The notes under the pieces: model-generated | The model's input: the letters and a program-made list of their open reading frames with translations, nothing else | What the model was told of the DNA's origin: nothing | Database searches by the model: none | Program-made: the position numbers and the translations under genes | In this document: piece by piece, positions 1 through 8,079 of the stretch | Layout: the number at the start of each line of letters is the position of its first letter | How positions within the stretch are numbered: position 1 is the stretch's first letter | NCBI GenBank assembly: GCA_045658645.1 | Contig: JAZOVJ010000006.1 | Span: 1-17,775, forward strand | Length of the DNA: 17,775 bases | From: UBA1738 sp045658645 | GTDB lineage: Bacteria; Bacillota; Clostridia; UBA1381 | Reading direction: 5' to 3'

Positions 1-1809
1 AGCATCAATAGCATCGTGGTTCATCTTAACGATAGCATCACCCTTCTTTGAGTAAGAAGCAGTTGCAGCTTCTTTCATATAACGGATAGCATCTTCTGCA
101 GGGATGATGTCTGCAAGTTTGAAGAATGCTGACTGAAGAACTGTGTTAATTCTGTTGCCAAGACCGATTTCCTTACCAATCTTAACACCGTCAATTGTAT
201 AGAACTGAATGTTGTTTTCAGCAATATATCTCTTAACCTGACCAGGTAAGTGTGATTCTAATTCTTCTGCGTTCCATGAGCAGTTCAGCAAGAATACGCC
301 GCCCGGCTTAACATCCTGAACCATATCATACTGTCTGATGTATGAAGCTTTGTGACAAGCAACAAAGTCAGCCTTGTTGATTAGGTATGTTGATGTAATC
401 TTTGCGTTACCGAAACGTAGGTGAGATACTGTAAGACCGCCTGACTTTTTAGAGTCATAGTCAAAGTATGCCTGAACATTCATATCTGTGTGGTCACCGA
501 TAATCTTTACAGAGTTCTTGTTAGCACCAACAGTACCGTCAGCACCAAGACCCCAGAACTTACAGCTCTTGATTCCTTCAGGAGTTGTGTTAGGATTTTC
601 TGTAATTTCAAGTGAAAGATTTGTAACGTCATCGTTAATACCGATTGTGAACTGCTTCTTTTCTGTGTTTCTGAAAGCAGCGATAATCTGTGCAGGAGTT
701 GTATCCTTTGAGCCAAGGCCGTAACGTCCGCCGAATACAGGAACGTCAGCAAACTTTGAGCCTGAAAGTGCTGCAACAACGTCAAGGTATAGAGGCTCAC
801 CGATTGAGCCAGGTTCCTTAGTTCTGTCAAGAACAACAATCTTCTTAACTGATGCAGGGATTGAATCGATGAAGTGCTTTGTTGAGAAAGGTCTGTATAG
901 ACGAACCTTAATCATACCAACCTTTTCACCCTTAGCTGTCAGGTAATCAACTGTTTCTGCGATAGTATCGTTAGCAGAACCCATAGCGATGATAACTGTT
1001 TCAGCATCATTTGCACCGTAGTAGTTAAACAGCTTGTAGTCTGTACCGATTTTTGCATTAACCTTGTCCATATATTCCTGAGTAAGGTCAGGGATAGCAT
1101 TGTAGTAGTTGTTTGAAGCTTCCTTTGCCTGGAAGAAGATGTCAGGGTTCTGTGCTGTACCTCTCTGAGCAGGGTGTGCAGGGTTTAGAGCGCCCTGTCT
1201 GAATGCATTGATTGCATCCCAGTCAACAAGTTCTGCCAAATCTTCGTAATCCCAGCAAGCAACCTTCTGGTATTCGTGAGAAGTTCTGAAACCGTCAAAG
1301 AAGTGAAGGAACGGAACCTTACCCTTAATTGTTGTAAGATGTGCAACAGCACCAAGGTCCATAGCTTCCTGAGGGTTTGTTGATGCAAGCATAGCAAAAC
1401 CTGTCTGACGGCAAGCCATAACGTCCTGATGGTCACCGAAGATTGAAAGCGCATGTGAAGCCAACGCTCTTGCTGATACGTTGAATACGCAAGGCAAAAG
1501 TTCACCGGCAATCTTATACATATTAGGGATCATAAGAAGAAGACCCTGTGAAGCTGTGTAAGTTGTTGTTAATGCACCTGCAGCAAGTGAACCGTGAACG
1601 GTACCTGCAGCACCAGCTTCTGACTGCATTTCAGTTACCTGAACTGTTCTGCCGAAAATGTTTTTCTGACCGGCAGTTGCCCATTTGTCTGTTACCTCTG
1701 CCATATTAGATGACGGGGTAATAGGATAGATAGCAGCAACGTCTGTAAACGCATAGGAAGCGTAAGCAGCAGCGGTGTTACCATCCATTGTTTTCATTTT
1801 TCTTGCCAT
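1..1809 (-). CDS. nifJ: Pyruvate:ferredoxin (flavodoxin) oxidoreductase, N-terminal 603 residues (partial)
   Basis: This is the start of the homodimeric pyruvate:ferredoxin oxidoreductase, which converts pyruvate and CoA to acetyl-CoA, CO2 and reduced ferredoxin in the anaerobic cytoplasm. The reading frame is open from the ATG at 1809 to the window edge, exactly 603 codons, about half of the usual ~1170-1200 residues. Visible family signatures are MKTMDGNTAAAYASYAFTDV and YPITPSSNMAE near the N-terminus, EMQSEAGAAGTVHG, the stretch DRTKEPGSIGEPLY around the middle, RYGLGSKDTTPAQ, and PGGVFLLNCSW. The partial sequence covers the pyruvate-binding and following domains; the ferredoxin-type 4Fe-4S and TPP-binding parts would lie outside the window. 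The start is fixed by an AGGAGG site 8-9 bases upstream. The gene stands alone and is divergent from sigG. Family assignment is very secure; the gene symbol follows common usage and does not imply a nitrogen-fixation role. Confidence 0.96.
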   Translation of the reverse strand, partial: MARKMKTMDGNTAAAYASYAFTDVAAIYPITPSSNMAEVTDKWATAGQKNIFGRTVQVTEMQSEAGAAGTVHGSLAAGALTTTYTASQGLLLMIPNMYKIAGELLPCVFNVSARALASHALSIFGDHQDVMACRQTGFAMLASTNPQEAMDLGAVAHLTTIKGKVPFLHFFDGFRTSHEYQKVACWDYEDLAELVDWDAINAFRQGALNPAHPAQRGTAQNPDIFFQAKEASNNYYNAIPDLTQEYMDKVNAKIGTDYKLFNYYGANDAETVIIAMGSANDTIAETVDYLTAKGEKVGMIKVRLYRPFSTKHFIDSIPASVKKIVVLDRTKEPGSIGEPLYLDVVAALSGSKFADVPVFGGRYGLGSKDTTPAQIIAAFRNTEKKQFTIGINDDVTNLSLEITENPNTTPEGIKSCKFWGLGADGTVGANKNSVKIIGDHTDMNVQAYFDYDSKKSGGLTVSHLRFGNAKITSTYLINKADFVACHKASYIRQYDMVQDVKPGGVFLLNCSWNAEELESHLPGQVKRYIAENNIQFYTIDGVKIGKEIGLGNRINTVLQSAFFKLADIIPAEDAIRYMKEAATASYSKKGDAIVKMNHDAIDA

Positions 1810-1891
1810 GAAAAATATCCTCCTTTTATCTATTGTTTCGGATTTATAAATTTTACTTTTACCGAGAATTAATTTAATAAAATCCATACAT

Positions 1892-1920
1892 AATATATAA
1901 TAGCACTTTTTTGGCGTAAA
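1892..1920 (-). promoter_or_regulatory. Probable sigma-A promoter of the nifJ gene
   Basis: On the minus strand TTTACG (1915-1920) is separated by 17 bases from TATATT (1892-1897), inside an AT-rich run TATTATATATT. This leaves an AT-rich leader of about 75 bases before the ATG at 1809. The -10 could also be the overlapping TATTAT, so the exact register is uncertain. Confidence 0.45.
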
Positions 1921-1989
1921 ATCAATATATAATGCGAGAAAAAATTAAAGAACACACCAAAAATTTTACCTGAATTTTAAAAATCATTG

Positions 1990-2019
1990 GTATAGCCGCT
2001 CCAAAATATGAAAATAATA
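1990..2019 (+). promoter_or_regulatory. Probable forespore (sigma-F/sigma-G type) promoter of sigG
   Basis: GTATA at 1990-1994 matches the forespore -35 (GYATA/GHATR). It is followed after 18 bases by AATAATA at 2013-2019, six of seven matches to the sigma-G -10 CATWHTA. In an overlapping register, after 15 bases, GAAAATAATA (2010-2019) matches four of the five fixed bases of the sigma-F -10 (GGNNANAHTR). No good TTGACA/TATAAT pair was found on the plus strand here. In Bacillus sigG is transcribed by sigma-F and then by sigma-G itself. The consensus matches are seen directly; promoter activity is inferred. Confidence 0.5.
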
Positions 2020-2096
2020 ACATAAACGGAAAGGAAAAACCGTGCAGAATTTCCCCGAAAAGCAGTACATATTTTTGAGAAAAGGGGGATTTATGA

Positions 2097-2864
2097 GTGA
2101 ATAAAGTAGAAATTTGCGGTGTTAATACATCAAAGCTTCCCGTGCTTTCCAAAAAGGAGAAGGAGGAGCTTTTTATCAGAATAAAAGAGGGCGACCAAGA
2201 AGCGAGGGAAGTTTTTATTCATGGAAATCTGCGGCTTGTTTTGAGCGTTATTCAGCGATTTTCCAATCGTGGCGAAAATGCCGATGATTTGTTTCAGGTG
2301 GGCTGTGTAGGACTTATAAAAGCCATCGACAATTTTGACTTATCGCAGAATGTGCAGTTTTCCACCTATGCCGTTCCCATGATTATCGGTGAAATCAGGC
2401 GATATCTTCGGGACAATAACTCAATCAGGGTCAGCCGTTCATTAAAGGATATTGCTTATAAGGCGCTTTATGCCAAGGAGAAGCTTATCAATCAAAATTC
2501 AAAAGAGCCAACCGTTGCCGAGATTGCAAAGGAGCTTGATTTGCCAAAAGAAGACGTGGTTTTTGCTCTTGACGCCATAACCGAGCCTGTGAGCCTGTTT
2601 GAACCTGTTTACCACGATGGCGGTGAGGCAATTTATGTTATGGACCAGGTCAAAGATGCCAAAAACACTGATGAAAACTGGCTTCGTGATATTGCCATTT
2701 CCGAGGCGATGAAGCACCTTTCGGGAAGAGAAAAGCATATCCTTGACCTGCGGTTTTTTCAGGGCAAAACACAAATGGAAGTGGCAGACGAAATCGGCAT
2801 TTCACAGGCACAAGTTTCACGGCTTGAAAAATCCGCCCTTTCCCATATGCGAAAATATGTGTAA
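2097..2864 (+). CDS. sigG: RNA polymerase sporulation sigma factor SigG (late forespore)
   Basis: This sigma-70 family factor directs late forespore transcription after engulfment. The 255-residue product starts NKVEICGVNTSKLPVL, the diagnostic SigG N-terminus. Region 2 contains GNLRLVLSVIQRF, DDLFQVGCVGLIKAIDNFD and FSTYAVPMIIGEIRRYLRDN; region 3 contains RVSRSLKDIAYKAL; region 4 contains the helix-turn-helix QMEVADEIGISQAQVSRLEK. Length and order match Bacillus and Clostridium SigG. The start is GTG at 2097, with the SD AAAGGGGG at 2080-2087. An ATG at 2093 in another frame reads Met-Ser-Glu-stop and overlaps the GTG, so the two starts compete for one ribosome site. No spoIIG-sigE genes are adjacent, unlike the arrangement in many Firmicutes; here the gene is a single-gene unit between a forespore-like promoter and a strong terminator. 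SigF shares much of this fold, but the N-terminal signature points to SigG. Confidence 0.95.
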   Translation: MNKVEICGVNTSKLPVLSKKEKEELFIRIKEGDQEAREVFIHGNLRLVLSVIQRFSNRGENADDLFQVGCVGLIKAIDNFDLSQNVQFSTYAVPMIIGEIRRYLRDNNSIRVSRSLKDIAYKALYAKEKLINQNSKEPTVAEIAKELDLPKEDVVFALDAITEPVSLFEPVYHDGGEAIYVMDQVKDAKNTDENWLRDIAISEAMKHLSGREKHILDLRFFQGKTQMEVADEIGISQAQVSRLEKSALSHMRKYV

Positions 2865-2867
2865 TTA

Positions 2868-2898
2868 AAAACCCACTTGAAAGCAAGTGGGTTTTGTG
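2868..2898 (+). terminator. Rho-independent terminator after sigG
   Basis: A perfect 11-bp stem (2868-2878 with 2885-2895, core ACCCACTT/AAGTGGGT) has a GAAAGC loop and ends in TTTT. It begins four bases after the sigG stop codon. The A-rich left flank means it could also work on the opposite strand. Confidence 0.85.
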
Positions 2899-2946
2899 AT
2901 AGAATGAAAAAGTTGTGAAAATATATCTGCATAAAAGGACAAAACA

Positions 2947-3798
2947 ATGAAGCTCTGGATAATTTTTATTTTACTTTACGGAATTTTAAAAGGCTCAAGA
3001 GAGCCGATTAAGAAGGGTGTTTTAAAAGACGTTGGCGTACTAACGGCACTGTTTGTCTACACCTTTGTGGGATTTTTGATGTCTGCACCGACTGCGGAGG
3101 GTGTTCTTTCGGTAACGCCATTCGCGTTTTTGCTGGTGGTGATAAAATCCCTTGTCATATTCGTGGCGTGGATTATGGCGTTTCTGGCAATCAAAAAAGT
3201 GCCTGTCAGCGTGTACGGAATATGCGATATGTCACGAGTGATTTTTTCAACGCTTTTAGGCGTTTTCTTCTTGGGCGAAACCTTGACCCTGAAGGGAATT
3301 GTCAGCTTATTTCTTGTGGTTTTGGGACTGTATTTTGCCAACACCAAAAAAAGTTCCGAGAACGAAGACTACAAGATAAAATATGTATGGATAATCATTA
3401 TAGAATGTTTTTTAAACGCCGTTTCAGGAACGCTGGATAAGTACATAATGTCAACAGGAGAAATTACGTCATCAGCACTTCAGTTCTGGTTTATGCTGCT
3501 CTTGTCGGTGTTTTACCTTGCGTATATACTGATAAAACGCGAAAAGTTAGAGCTTAAAAAAGCGTTTACGAATCCTTGGCTTTATGTGTTGAGCTTTTCG
3601 TTGATTTTGGGCGACAGACTGTTGTTTATAGCGAACGCCGACCCTGAAAGTCAGGTGACGGTTATGACTCTTATAAAGCAAAGCTCGGCTGTGGTTACAA
3701 TCATTTTAGGCAAGCTGATTTATAAGGAGAAAAATATTATACGAAAACTTGTTTGTGCAGGCGTTATACTCTTGGGAATTACACTTGCAGTAATATAA
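2947..3798 (+). CDS. DMT-superfamily (EamA-like) membrane transporter
   Basis: This 283-residue, very hydrophobic protein has about ten predicted membrane segments. It is arranged as two similar halves of roughly 140 residues, the usual plan of EamA/drug-metabolite transporters. The first half ends with GVFFLGETLTLKGIVSLFLVVLGLYFA and the second with LGKLIYKEKNIIRKLVCAGVILLGI. Both carry the family's closing pattern: a charged loop with a conserved E before the last helix. A short charged loop (KKSSENEDYK) joins the halves. Substrate cannot be told from sequence; relatives export or import amino acids, nucleotides, sugars or drugs. The ATG at 2947 has only a weak SD (AAAGGAC, 2934-2940). Its promoter is not obvious in the 50-base gap after the sigG terminator. 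It stands alone and converges on the helicase gene. Confidence 0.8.
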   Translation: MKLWIIFILLYGILKGSREPIKKGVLKDVGVLTALFVYTFVGFLMSAPTAEGVLSVTPFAFLLVVIKSLVIFVAWIMAFLAIKKVPVSVYGICDMSRVIFSTLLGVFFLGETLTLKGIVSLFLVVLGLYFANTKKSSENEDYKIKYVWIIIIECFLNAVSGTLDKYIMSTGEITSSALQFWFMLLLSVFYLAYILIKREKLELKKAFTNPWLYVLSFSLILGDRLLFIANADPESQVTVMTLIKQSSAVVTIILGKLIYKEKNIIRKLVCAGVILLGITLAVI

Positions 3799-3823
3799 AA
3801 AGCACCCCGGAGGGTGCTTTTTT
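3797..3823. terminator. Shared bidirectional terminator between the permease and helicase genes
   Basis: An 11-bp stem, AAAAAGCACCC (3797-3807) with GGGTGCTTTTT (3812-3822), has a CGGA loop. T-runs follow on both strands: six T on plus, and the A-run gives T on minus. The stem includes the last bases of the permease stop codon and the first base of the helicase stop codon, so the two convergent genes share one compact terminator. Confidence 0.85.
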
Positions 3824-6800
3824 ACTTGAACAAATCCATAATTTCTTCTTTTGAAAGGCTTGCAAGAGTGGCGTTATTTTGTGCCACAATCTCATCGGCA
3901 AGGCTTTGTTTTTTCTCCTGAAGCTTTAAAATCTGCTCTTCAATCGTGCCTTTTGCCGCAAGCCTGATAACGTGAACGGCTTTTGTCTGACCGATTCGGT
4001 ATGCCCGGTCGGACGCCTGATTCATAACGGCAGGATTCCACCACGGGTCGTAGTGAATAACCATATCGGCACCTGTTAGATTAAGACCCGTTCCGCCTGC
4101 CTTCAGCGAAACAAGGAAAACACTTTTCTCACCCTTATTGAACCTGTCAGCAAGGGCTGTTCGTTCTTCAGGCGGAGTCTGTCCGTCAAGATAAAACGAG
4201 GATATTCCTGCCTCATCAAGCTTTTCCTTTATGATGGCAAGCATGGATGTGAACTGCGAGAAAATAAGTATTCTGTGCCCTGCATTTATGCCGTTCTGTG
4301 TAAGGTCTAAAAGAAGATTCAGCTTTCCGCTTTCCCTGTCATATTCGGAGGACACAAGGGACGGATGGCAACAAATCTGGCGAAGACGCATCAAAAGTGA
4401 CAAAACACGCATCTTGTCACCAAATTCAAGAAGCTCTCTCGCCTCTTTCTTTGCAGTAGAAAGGTAAGCAGAATAGATTTTTTTCTGTGACGGCTCAAGC
4501 TCTGCAAAAAATGTGTTTTCGATTTTGTCAGGAAGCTCTGACAATACCTCAAACTTCATTCTGCGCAGAATAAACGGCCGTATCTTACCCTTTAATGCCA
4601 CGCTTGCACTGTCATCGCCGTGAGTTATCGGCTTTTCAAACCGGCTCAAAAACTGCGGGTGCGTGAAAAGATGCCCCGGCATTACGAAATCGAAAATGGA
4701 CCAAAGCTCAGAAAGTGAGTTCTCAATCGGCGTACCCGACAAGGCAAACCGCTTTTCTGCACGGATTTTCTTAACCGCCTTGGAGCTTAATGTTTTCGGG
4801 TTTTTAATGTGCTGTGCCTCGTCAATGAAGCAGTAGGAGAAAGAAAGGTCCTGATATTCTAAAATATCACGGCGAAGAAGCGGATAGGACGTGATTATGA
4901 AATCATATCCCGAAACATCTTTAAGGGACGCCGTTCTGTCCTCTTTTGTGCCGTCAATTATCTTCGCCTTCGCATCCGGCGCAAAGCGTCTGATTTCAGA
5001 AAGCCAGTTATATGTTACGGCACTCGGCGTTACCACAAGTGCGGGTCTTTCCGGCTTTTCACTCATAACAAAGGCAATAACCTCAATGGTTTTACCAAGA
5101 CCCATATCGTCAGCTAAAATTCCGCCAAGACCCAACTGGGAGAGCTGTTTCATCCAGTGAACACCGGTCTTCTGGTAGCCACGAAGAACTTTGTCAAGAT
5201 AATCAGGAATGTCAGCACGAAGGTTGCGGATTTTATCAATCAAATCAGAAAATGCCTGAGTTTTTTCAATCTTTCCGCTTTGTGAAAGTCCTGCAAGATA
5301 CAGTGCATTATAGCGGTCAAGTGCCTTTTTCCCGTCCTTTATATCGTTATATGAAAAATCGAGATTAGATAAGATTTCAAAGCCCGAAAGGGACTCGTTA
5401 ATCTCTAAAAATCCGCCGTCCTTTGTCCTGAAAAATGGCTTCTTATGGCGGATTGCACTCATAATACCCATAATTTCAGCAGGGGTCAGGTCGGTGTCAA
5501 AGCCAACTTCCAAAAGGTCAATCCCCTGTGAGTAGTAGGCGGTGTTTTTTATTTCGGGTGCGTCCTTTACCAAAAGCCCCGAAAAACTTTCGGAGGCGTG
5601 AATATCAGCGATTTTTGAAAGCTTGGCAATGGTTTTTGTCAAAAACTCAAAAACCTCGGCGTCCTCGGTTAAATAGAACGTTCCCCGAACCTCTGAAAAT
5701 TTTTCAAAGAAGGAAAGAACATAGTCCTCGCCCGAAAAGTCACGTACGACAATCTTGTCGTGGTCGGCAGCATCGGTTGGAAGACGTACCGCAATTTTGC
5801 CGTAGCTTGCGGTAATTACCGCAGAAATCCCGTCATCAAAACGGTCAAAATATATGTCAAAACGAGGTTTATCGTCTATAATCACGTTTTCAATCCCCTG
5901 CAAAACAACGCCCTTTTTACCACGCAGATGCGGAAGAACGGTTGCAGCAAAATTGACAGAGTTTCCCCCGGCAAAATCTATCTGTGTACGGCTTTCAACA
6001 GAAAGTGCGTTGTAAATCGGCATAAACCATTTCTGCCAGCCCTCGCTTGTTCTGTAAAGGTCGCCCTCATAGAAAAACCAGCTTCCGTCAGGGATAACGG
6101 CTATTCCTGTCTGCGGAACGGAAATATTTATTCCGCTGTCGGTGGCGGTTACGTCCACCAGAATATCAGGGTCGTCCTCCAAAATCTGAAGATTCGGCTG
6201 AAGCATTCCGTCAATCACAAACCGACAGTCAGCCTCTGCAAGATACGGAAGCAGTCTTTTTGCCGTAAAACTGCCGAATTCGGTCATGGTAAGCGTCTGG
6301 GTGTAAACCGATGACCCGCCTGCTTTGTTCTGGTATGCCTCGGATAAAATTTCAAGTATAGTCCGCTCCGGCTCATTAAAACAGAAATTCTTTTGAGAAA
6401 ATTCCTTGTGTTTTGAAAGCTTGTAAACACCGCCCGAAGAAAGAGCGGAAAGAAAGCTTTCGCAAGCGGCAATAGGCGTTTCGGAGTTGCCTAAAGTGAT
6501 AGACGCAGCGTAAGAGCATTCACGCCTGTAATTTGTGTTTATTCTGAAAATAAACCCTGCGTGCAGAGGTGTTCTCTCGCTCGAAATTGCCTCAAATTCA
6601 AGGCACAAATCCTGTGCCGCCTTTGCGTCCATATCAGAAAAGTCCCCGCCGGACAAAAGCTCGGTCTGGCGTGCTTTCAATGTGGCAACAATGTGCTTAC
6701 AGTTGGCGTTCATTGTCTGAAAATAAGGGCAGGTACAAAAGGTTTCGTCAATGTTTCCAGACTCGTCAAAAGAGATATGAACATTATAAACCTTATCACT

Positions 6801-6932
6801 GTCAACCGCTGAAGTAAGCTGATTTTCGCCACGGGTACGAAGATGCACTCTTCCTTCACGGAAGTAGTCAAGACCCGTCCTGAAAATGTTGTCAGAACAG
6901 ATTTTTTTGATGTCTTTATCCGATATTTTCAA
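3822..6932 (-). CDS. SWIM zinc-finger SNF2/Rad54-family DEAD/DEAH helicase (ATP-dependent DNA translocase)
   Basis: This 1036-residue SNF2-family ATPase probably remodels protein-DNA or RNA polymerase complexes. Near the N-terminus is a SWIM zinc finger, CxC-x9-CxH (Cys66, Cys68, Cys78, His80). A long middle region corresponds to the SNF2-associated domain. The ATPase core follows: LRGYQKTGVHWM, Walker A DDMGLGKT (Lys614), the DEAQ box (704-707), ALSGTPIENSLSELWSIFDF, then the helicase C lobe with IFSQFTSML, KAGGTGLNLTGAD and QASDRAYRIGQ (about 966-976). The proposed start is TTG at 6932, seven bases after GGGAGG. An upstream in-frame ATG at 7118 would place this SD and the promoter inside the gene and run over mreB. 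The gene is monocistronic and divergent from the mreB operon. Its exact biological role is unknown; bacterial homologues are often just annotated as SNF2 helicases. Confidence 0.92.
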   Translation of the reverse strand: MKISDKDIKKICSDNIFRTGLDYFREGRVHLRTRGENQLTSAVDSDKVYNVHISFDESGNIDETFCTCPYFQTMNANCKHIVATLKARQTELLSGGDFSDMDAKAAQDLCLEFEAISSERTPLHAGFIFRINTNYRRECSYAASITLGNSETPIAACESFLSALSSGGVYKLSKHKEFSQKNFCFNEPERTILEILSEAYQNKAGGSSVYTQTLTMTEFGSFTAKRLLPYLAEADCRFVIDGMLQPNLQILEDDPDILVDVTATDSGINISVPQTGIAVIPDGSWFFYEGDLYRTSEGWQKWFMPIYNALSVESRTQIDFAGGNSVNFAATVLPHLRGKKGVVLQGIENVIIDDKPRFDIYFDRFDDGISAVITASYGKIAVRLPTDAADHDKIVVRDFSGEDYVLSFFEKFSEVRGTFYLTEDAEVFEFLTKTIAKLSKIADIHASESFSGLLVKDAPEIKNTAYYSQGIDLLEVGFDTDLTPAEIMGIMSAIRHKKPFFRTKDGGFLEINESLSGFEILSNLDFSYNDIKDGKKALDRYNALYLAGLSQSGKIEKTQAFSDLIDKIRNLRADIPDYLDKVLRGYQKTGVHWMKQLSQLGLGGILADDMGLGKTIEVIAFVMSEKPERPALVVTPSAVTYNWLSEIRRFAPDAKAKIIDGTKEDRTASLKDVSGYDFIITSYPLLRRDILEYQDLSFSYCFIDEAQHIKNPKTLSSKAVKKIRAEKRFALSGTPIENSLSELWSIFDFVMPGHLFTHPQFLSRFEKPITHGDDSASVALKGKIRPFILRRMKFEVLSELPDKIENTFFAELEPSQKKIYSAYLSTAKKEARELLEFGDKMRVLSLLMRLRQICCHPSLVSSEYDRESGKLNLLLDLTQNGINAGHRILIFSQFTSMLAIIKEKLDEAGISSFYLDGQTPPEERTALADRFNKGEKSVFLVSLKAGGTGLNLTGADMVIHYDPWWNPAVMNQASDRAYRIGQTKAVHVIRLAAKGTIEEQILKLQEKKQSLADEIVAQNNATLASLSKEEIMDLFK

Positions 6933-6963
6933 AGCGTGTACCTCCCTTTCTTGGTATCCTTTA

Positions 6964-6992
6964 ATTATAACATTCAAATATTGTAAATTCAA
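6964..6992 (-). promoter_or_regulatory. Sigma-A promoter of the SNF2 helicase gene
   Basis: On the minus strand TTGAAT (6987-6992) and a perfect TATAAT (6964-6969) are separated by 17 bases. This gives a leader of about 25 bases that includes AAAGGGAGG. It supports the TTG start at 6932 over the far upstream ATG. Confidence 0.75.
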
Positions 6993-7001
6993 TAGTTTTT
7001 G

Positions 7002-7030
7002 TTGATTTTTCGTTTGATTTGAGTTAAAAT
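7002..7030 (+). promoter_or_regulatory. Sigma-A promoter of the mreB-like operon
   Basis: TTGATT (7002-7007) and TAAAAT (7025-7030) are separated by 17 bases. The predicted transcript begins about 25 bases before the ATG at 7063. Only nine bases separate this -35 from the divergent helicase -35 (6987-6992), so the two promoters are back to back. Confidence 0.65.
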
Positions 7031-7062
7031 ATAAATATGATATGACTTGGGAGGAAATTTTA

Positions 7063-8079
7063 ATGAAACTGGGAGCCCTTACGAATGACGTTGCCATTGA
7101 TTTGGGAACGGAAAACATACGTATATATTATAAAGGCACAACAATAGACGAACCGGCGGTTATCGCCTATGACGAATATAATGATAATATCGTGGCAGTA
7201 GGACAGGAAGCCTACGAAATGCTTGGTAAAAATCCGGAAACCTTTGCGGTAGCAAAGCCGCTTGATGGCGGAGTGATAACCGACTTTGAAATGGCTTGTC
7301 AGCTTATCAATGCATTTTTGGGAAAAGTTATCGGCGGTGTTATAAAGCCACGTGTTGTTGCAACAGTTCCCTGCGGGATTACCGATGTTGAGCGCCGCGC
7401 AATACGCGATGCCATTATGGCATCGGAAATGCGTGAGGTTTATCTGGTTGAGTCACCAATCGCAGGTGCAATAGGTGCAAATTGTGACGTTGGGCTTGCC
7501 CGCGGTATGATGATTGTTGACCTCGGCGGCGGAAAATGCAATATCGCATCTGTTTCTGTGGGTCAGACAGTAACAGGGCGTCTTGTCAGAATAGGCGGAA
7601 TTGATTTCACTAATACGCTTATTGAAAAAATTGAAGAAAATCACGGCATTAAAATCGGTTTTCACACAGCAGAACGTGTTAAAAAAGAAATCGGCTGTGC
7701 CTTCCAGCGTGAAAATGACGATACGACCGTTGCGAGCGGATATAACATAAAGACACGCAAGCCTGAGAAGATAGTTATTCATTCTGAGGAAGTCAGAGAG
7801 GCGTTCCGTGAGCTTTTAGACAAAATTGCAAAGGAAATAAAAACCGCTCTTGACGAAACACCAACCGAGCTTTTAGGCGACATTATGGAGGACGGCATAC
7901 TGCTTGTCGGCGGTGGTGCACAGCTTTACGGGCTCAGCAAGAAATTGCGTATGGACTTAGGTGTCAAGGTCTTTTTGGCAGAAGATGCAAAAGGTTGCCC
8001 TGTTCGGGGTGCAGGAGCGATTGCTGAAAATATTGATAAAATGAGTGAAAATAATAGCTATGTGTTTACAAAGTGCTGA
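7063..8079 (+). CDS. MreB-like bacterial actin homologue with altered active site
   Basis: This 338-residue protein covers the whole MreB/Mbl fold. The phosphate-1 loop is DLGTEN, phosphate-2 is DLGGGKCN (Asp153), and the adenosine motif is LLVGGGAQLYGL near the C-terminus. Other MreB hallmarks are PCGITDVERRAIRDA, AIGAN and ELLGDIMEDGI. Family members polymerise on ATP under the membrane and guide cell-wall synthesis. Two positions are unusual. The usual IEEP is VESP, so the residue aligning with B. subtilis MreB Glu136 is Ser131. The usual GGGTTE after the catalytic Asp reads GGGKCN. No mreC or mreD follows; instead the next genes are RNA methyltransferases. The ATG at 7063 has GGGAGG nine bases upstream; the in-frame ATG at 7042 precedes that SD and is rejected. 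It is probably an extra MreB paralogue, not the main one, but that cannot be verified here. Confidence 0.88.
   Translation: MKLGALTNDVAIDLGTENIRIYYKGTTIDEPAVIAYDEYNDNIVAVGQEAYEMLGKNPETFAVAKPLDGGVITDFEMACQLINAFLGKVIGGVIKPRVVATVPCGITDVERRAIRDAIMASEMREVYLVESPIAGAIGANCDVGLARGMMIVDLGGGKCNIASVSVGQTVTGRLVRIGGIDFTNTLIEKIEENHGIKIGFHTAERVKKEIGCAFQRENDDTTVASGYNIKTRKPEKIVIHSEEVREAFRELLDKIAKEIKTALDETPTELLGDIMEDGILLVGGGAQLYGLSKKLRMDLGVKVFLAEDAKGCPVRGAGAIAENIDKMSENNSYVFTKC

Noticed and set aside
488..839. Overlapping open frames on both strands within nifJ
   Set aside because: The full nifJ frame is open through the region with clear family motifs; these are alternate frames.
5760..6314. 184-residue plus-strand open frame inside the helicase gene
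   Set aside because: Antisense to a well-supported coding region, with no SD, no recognisable domain and a composition fitting a shadow frame.
6933..7118. 62-residue N-terminal extension of the SNF2 helicase from ATG at 7118
   Set aside because: It runs across both divergent promoters, the helicase SD and the first codons of mreB, and its residues do not look like part of the family. TTG at 6932 follows GGGAGG at the right distance.
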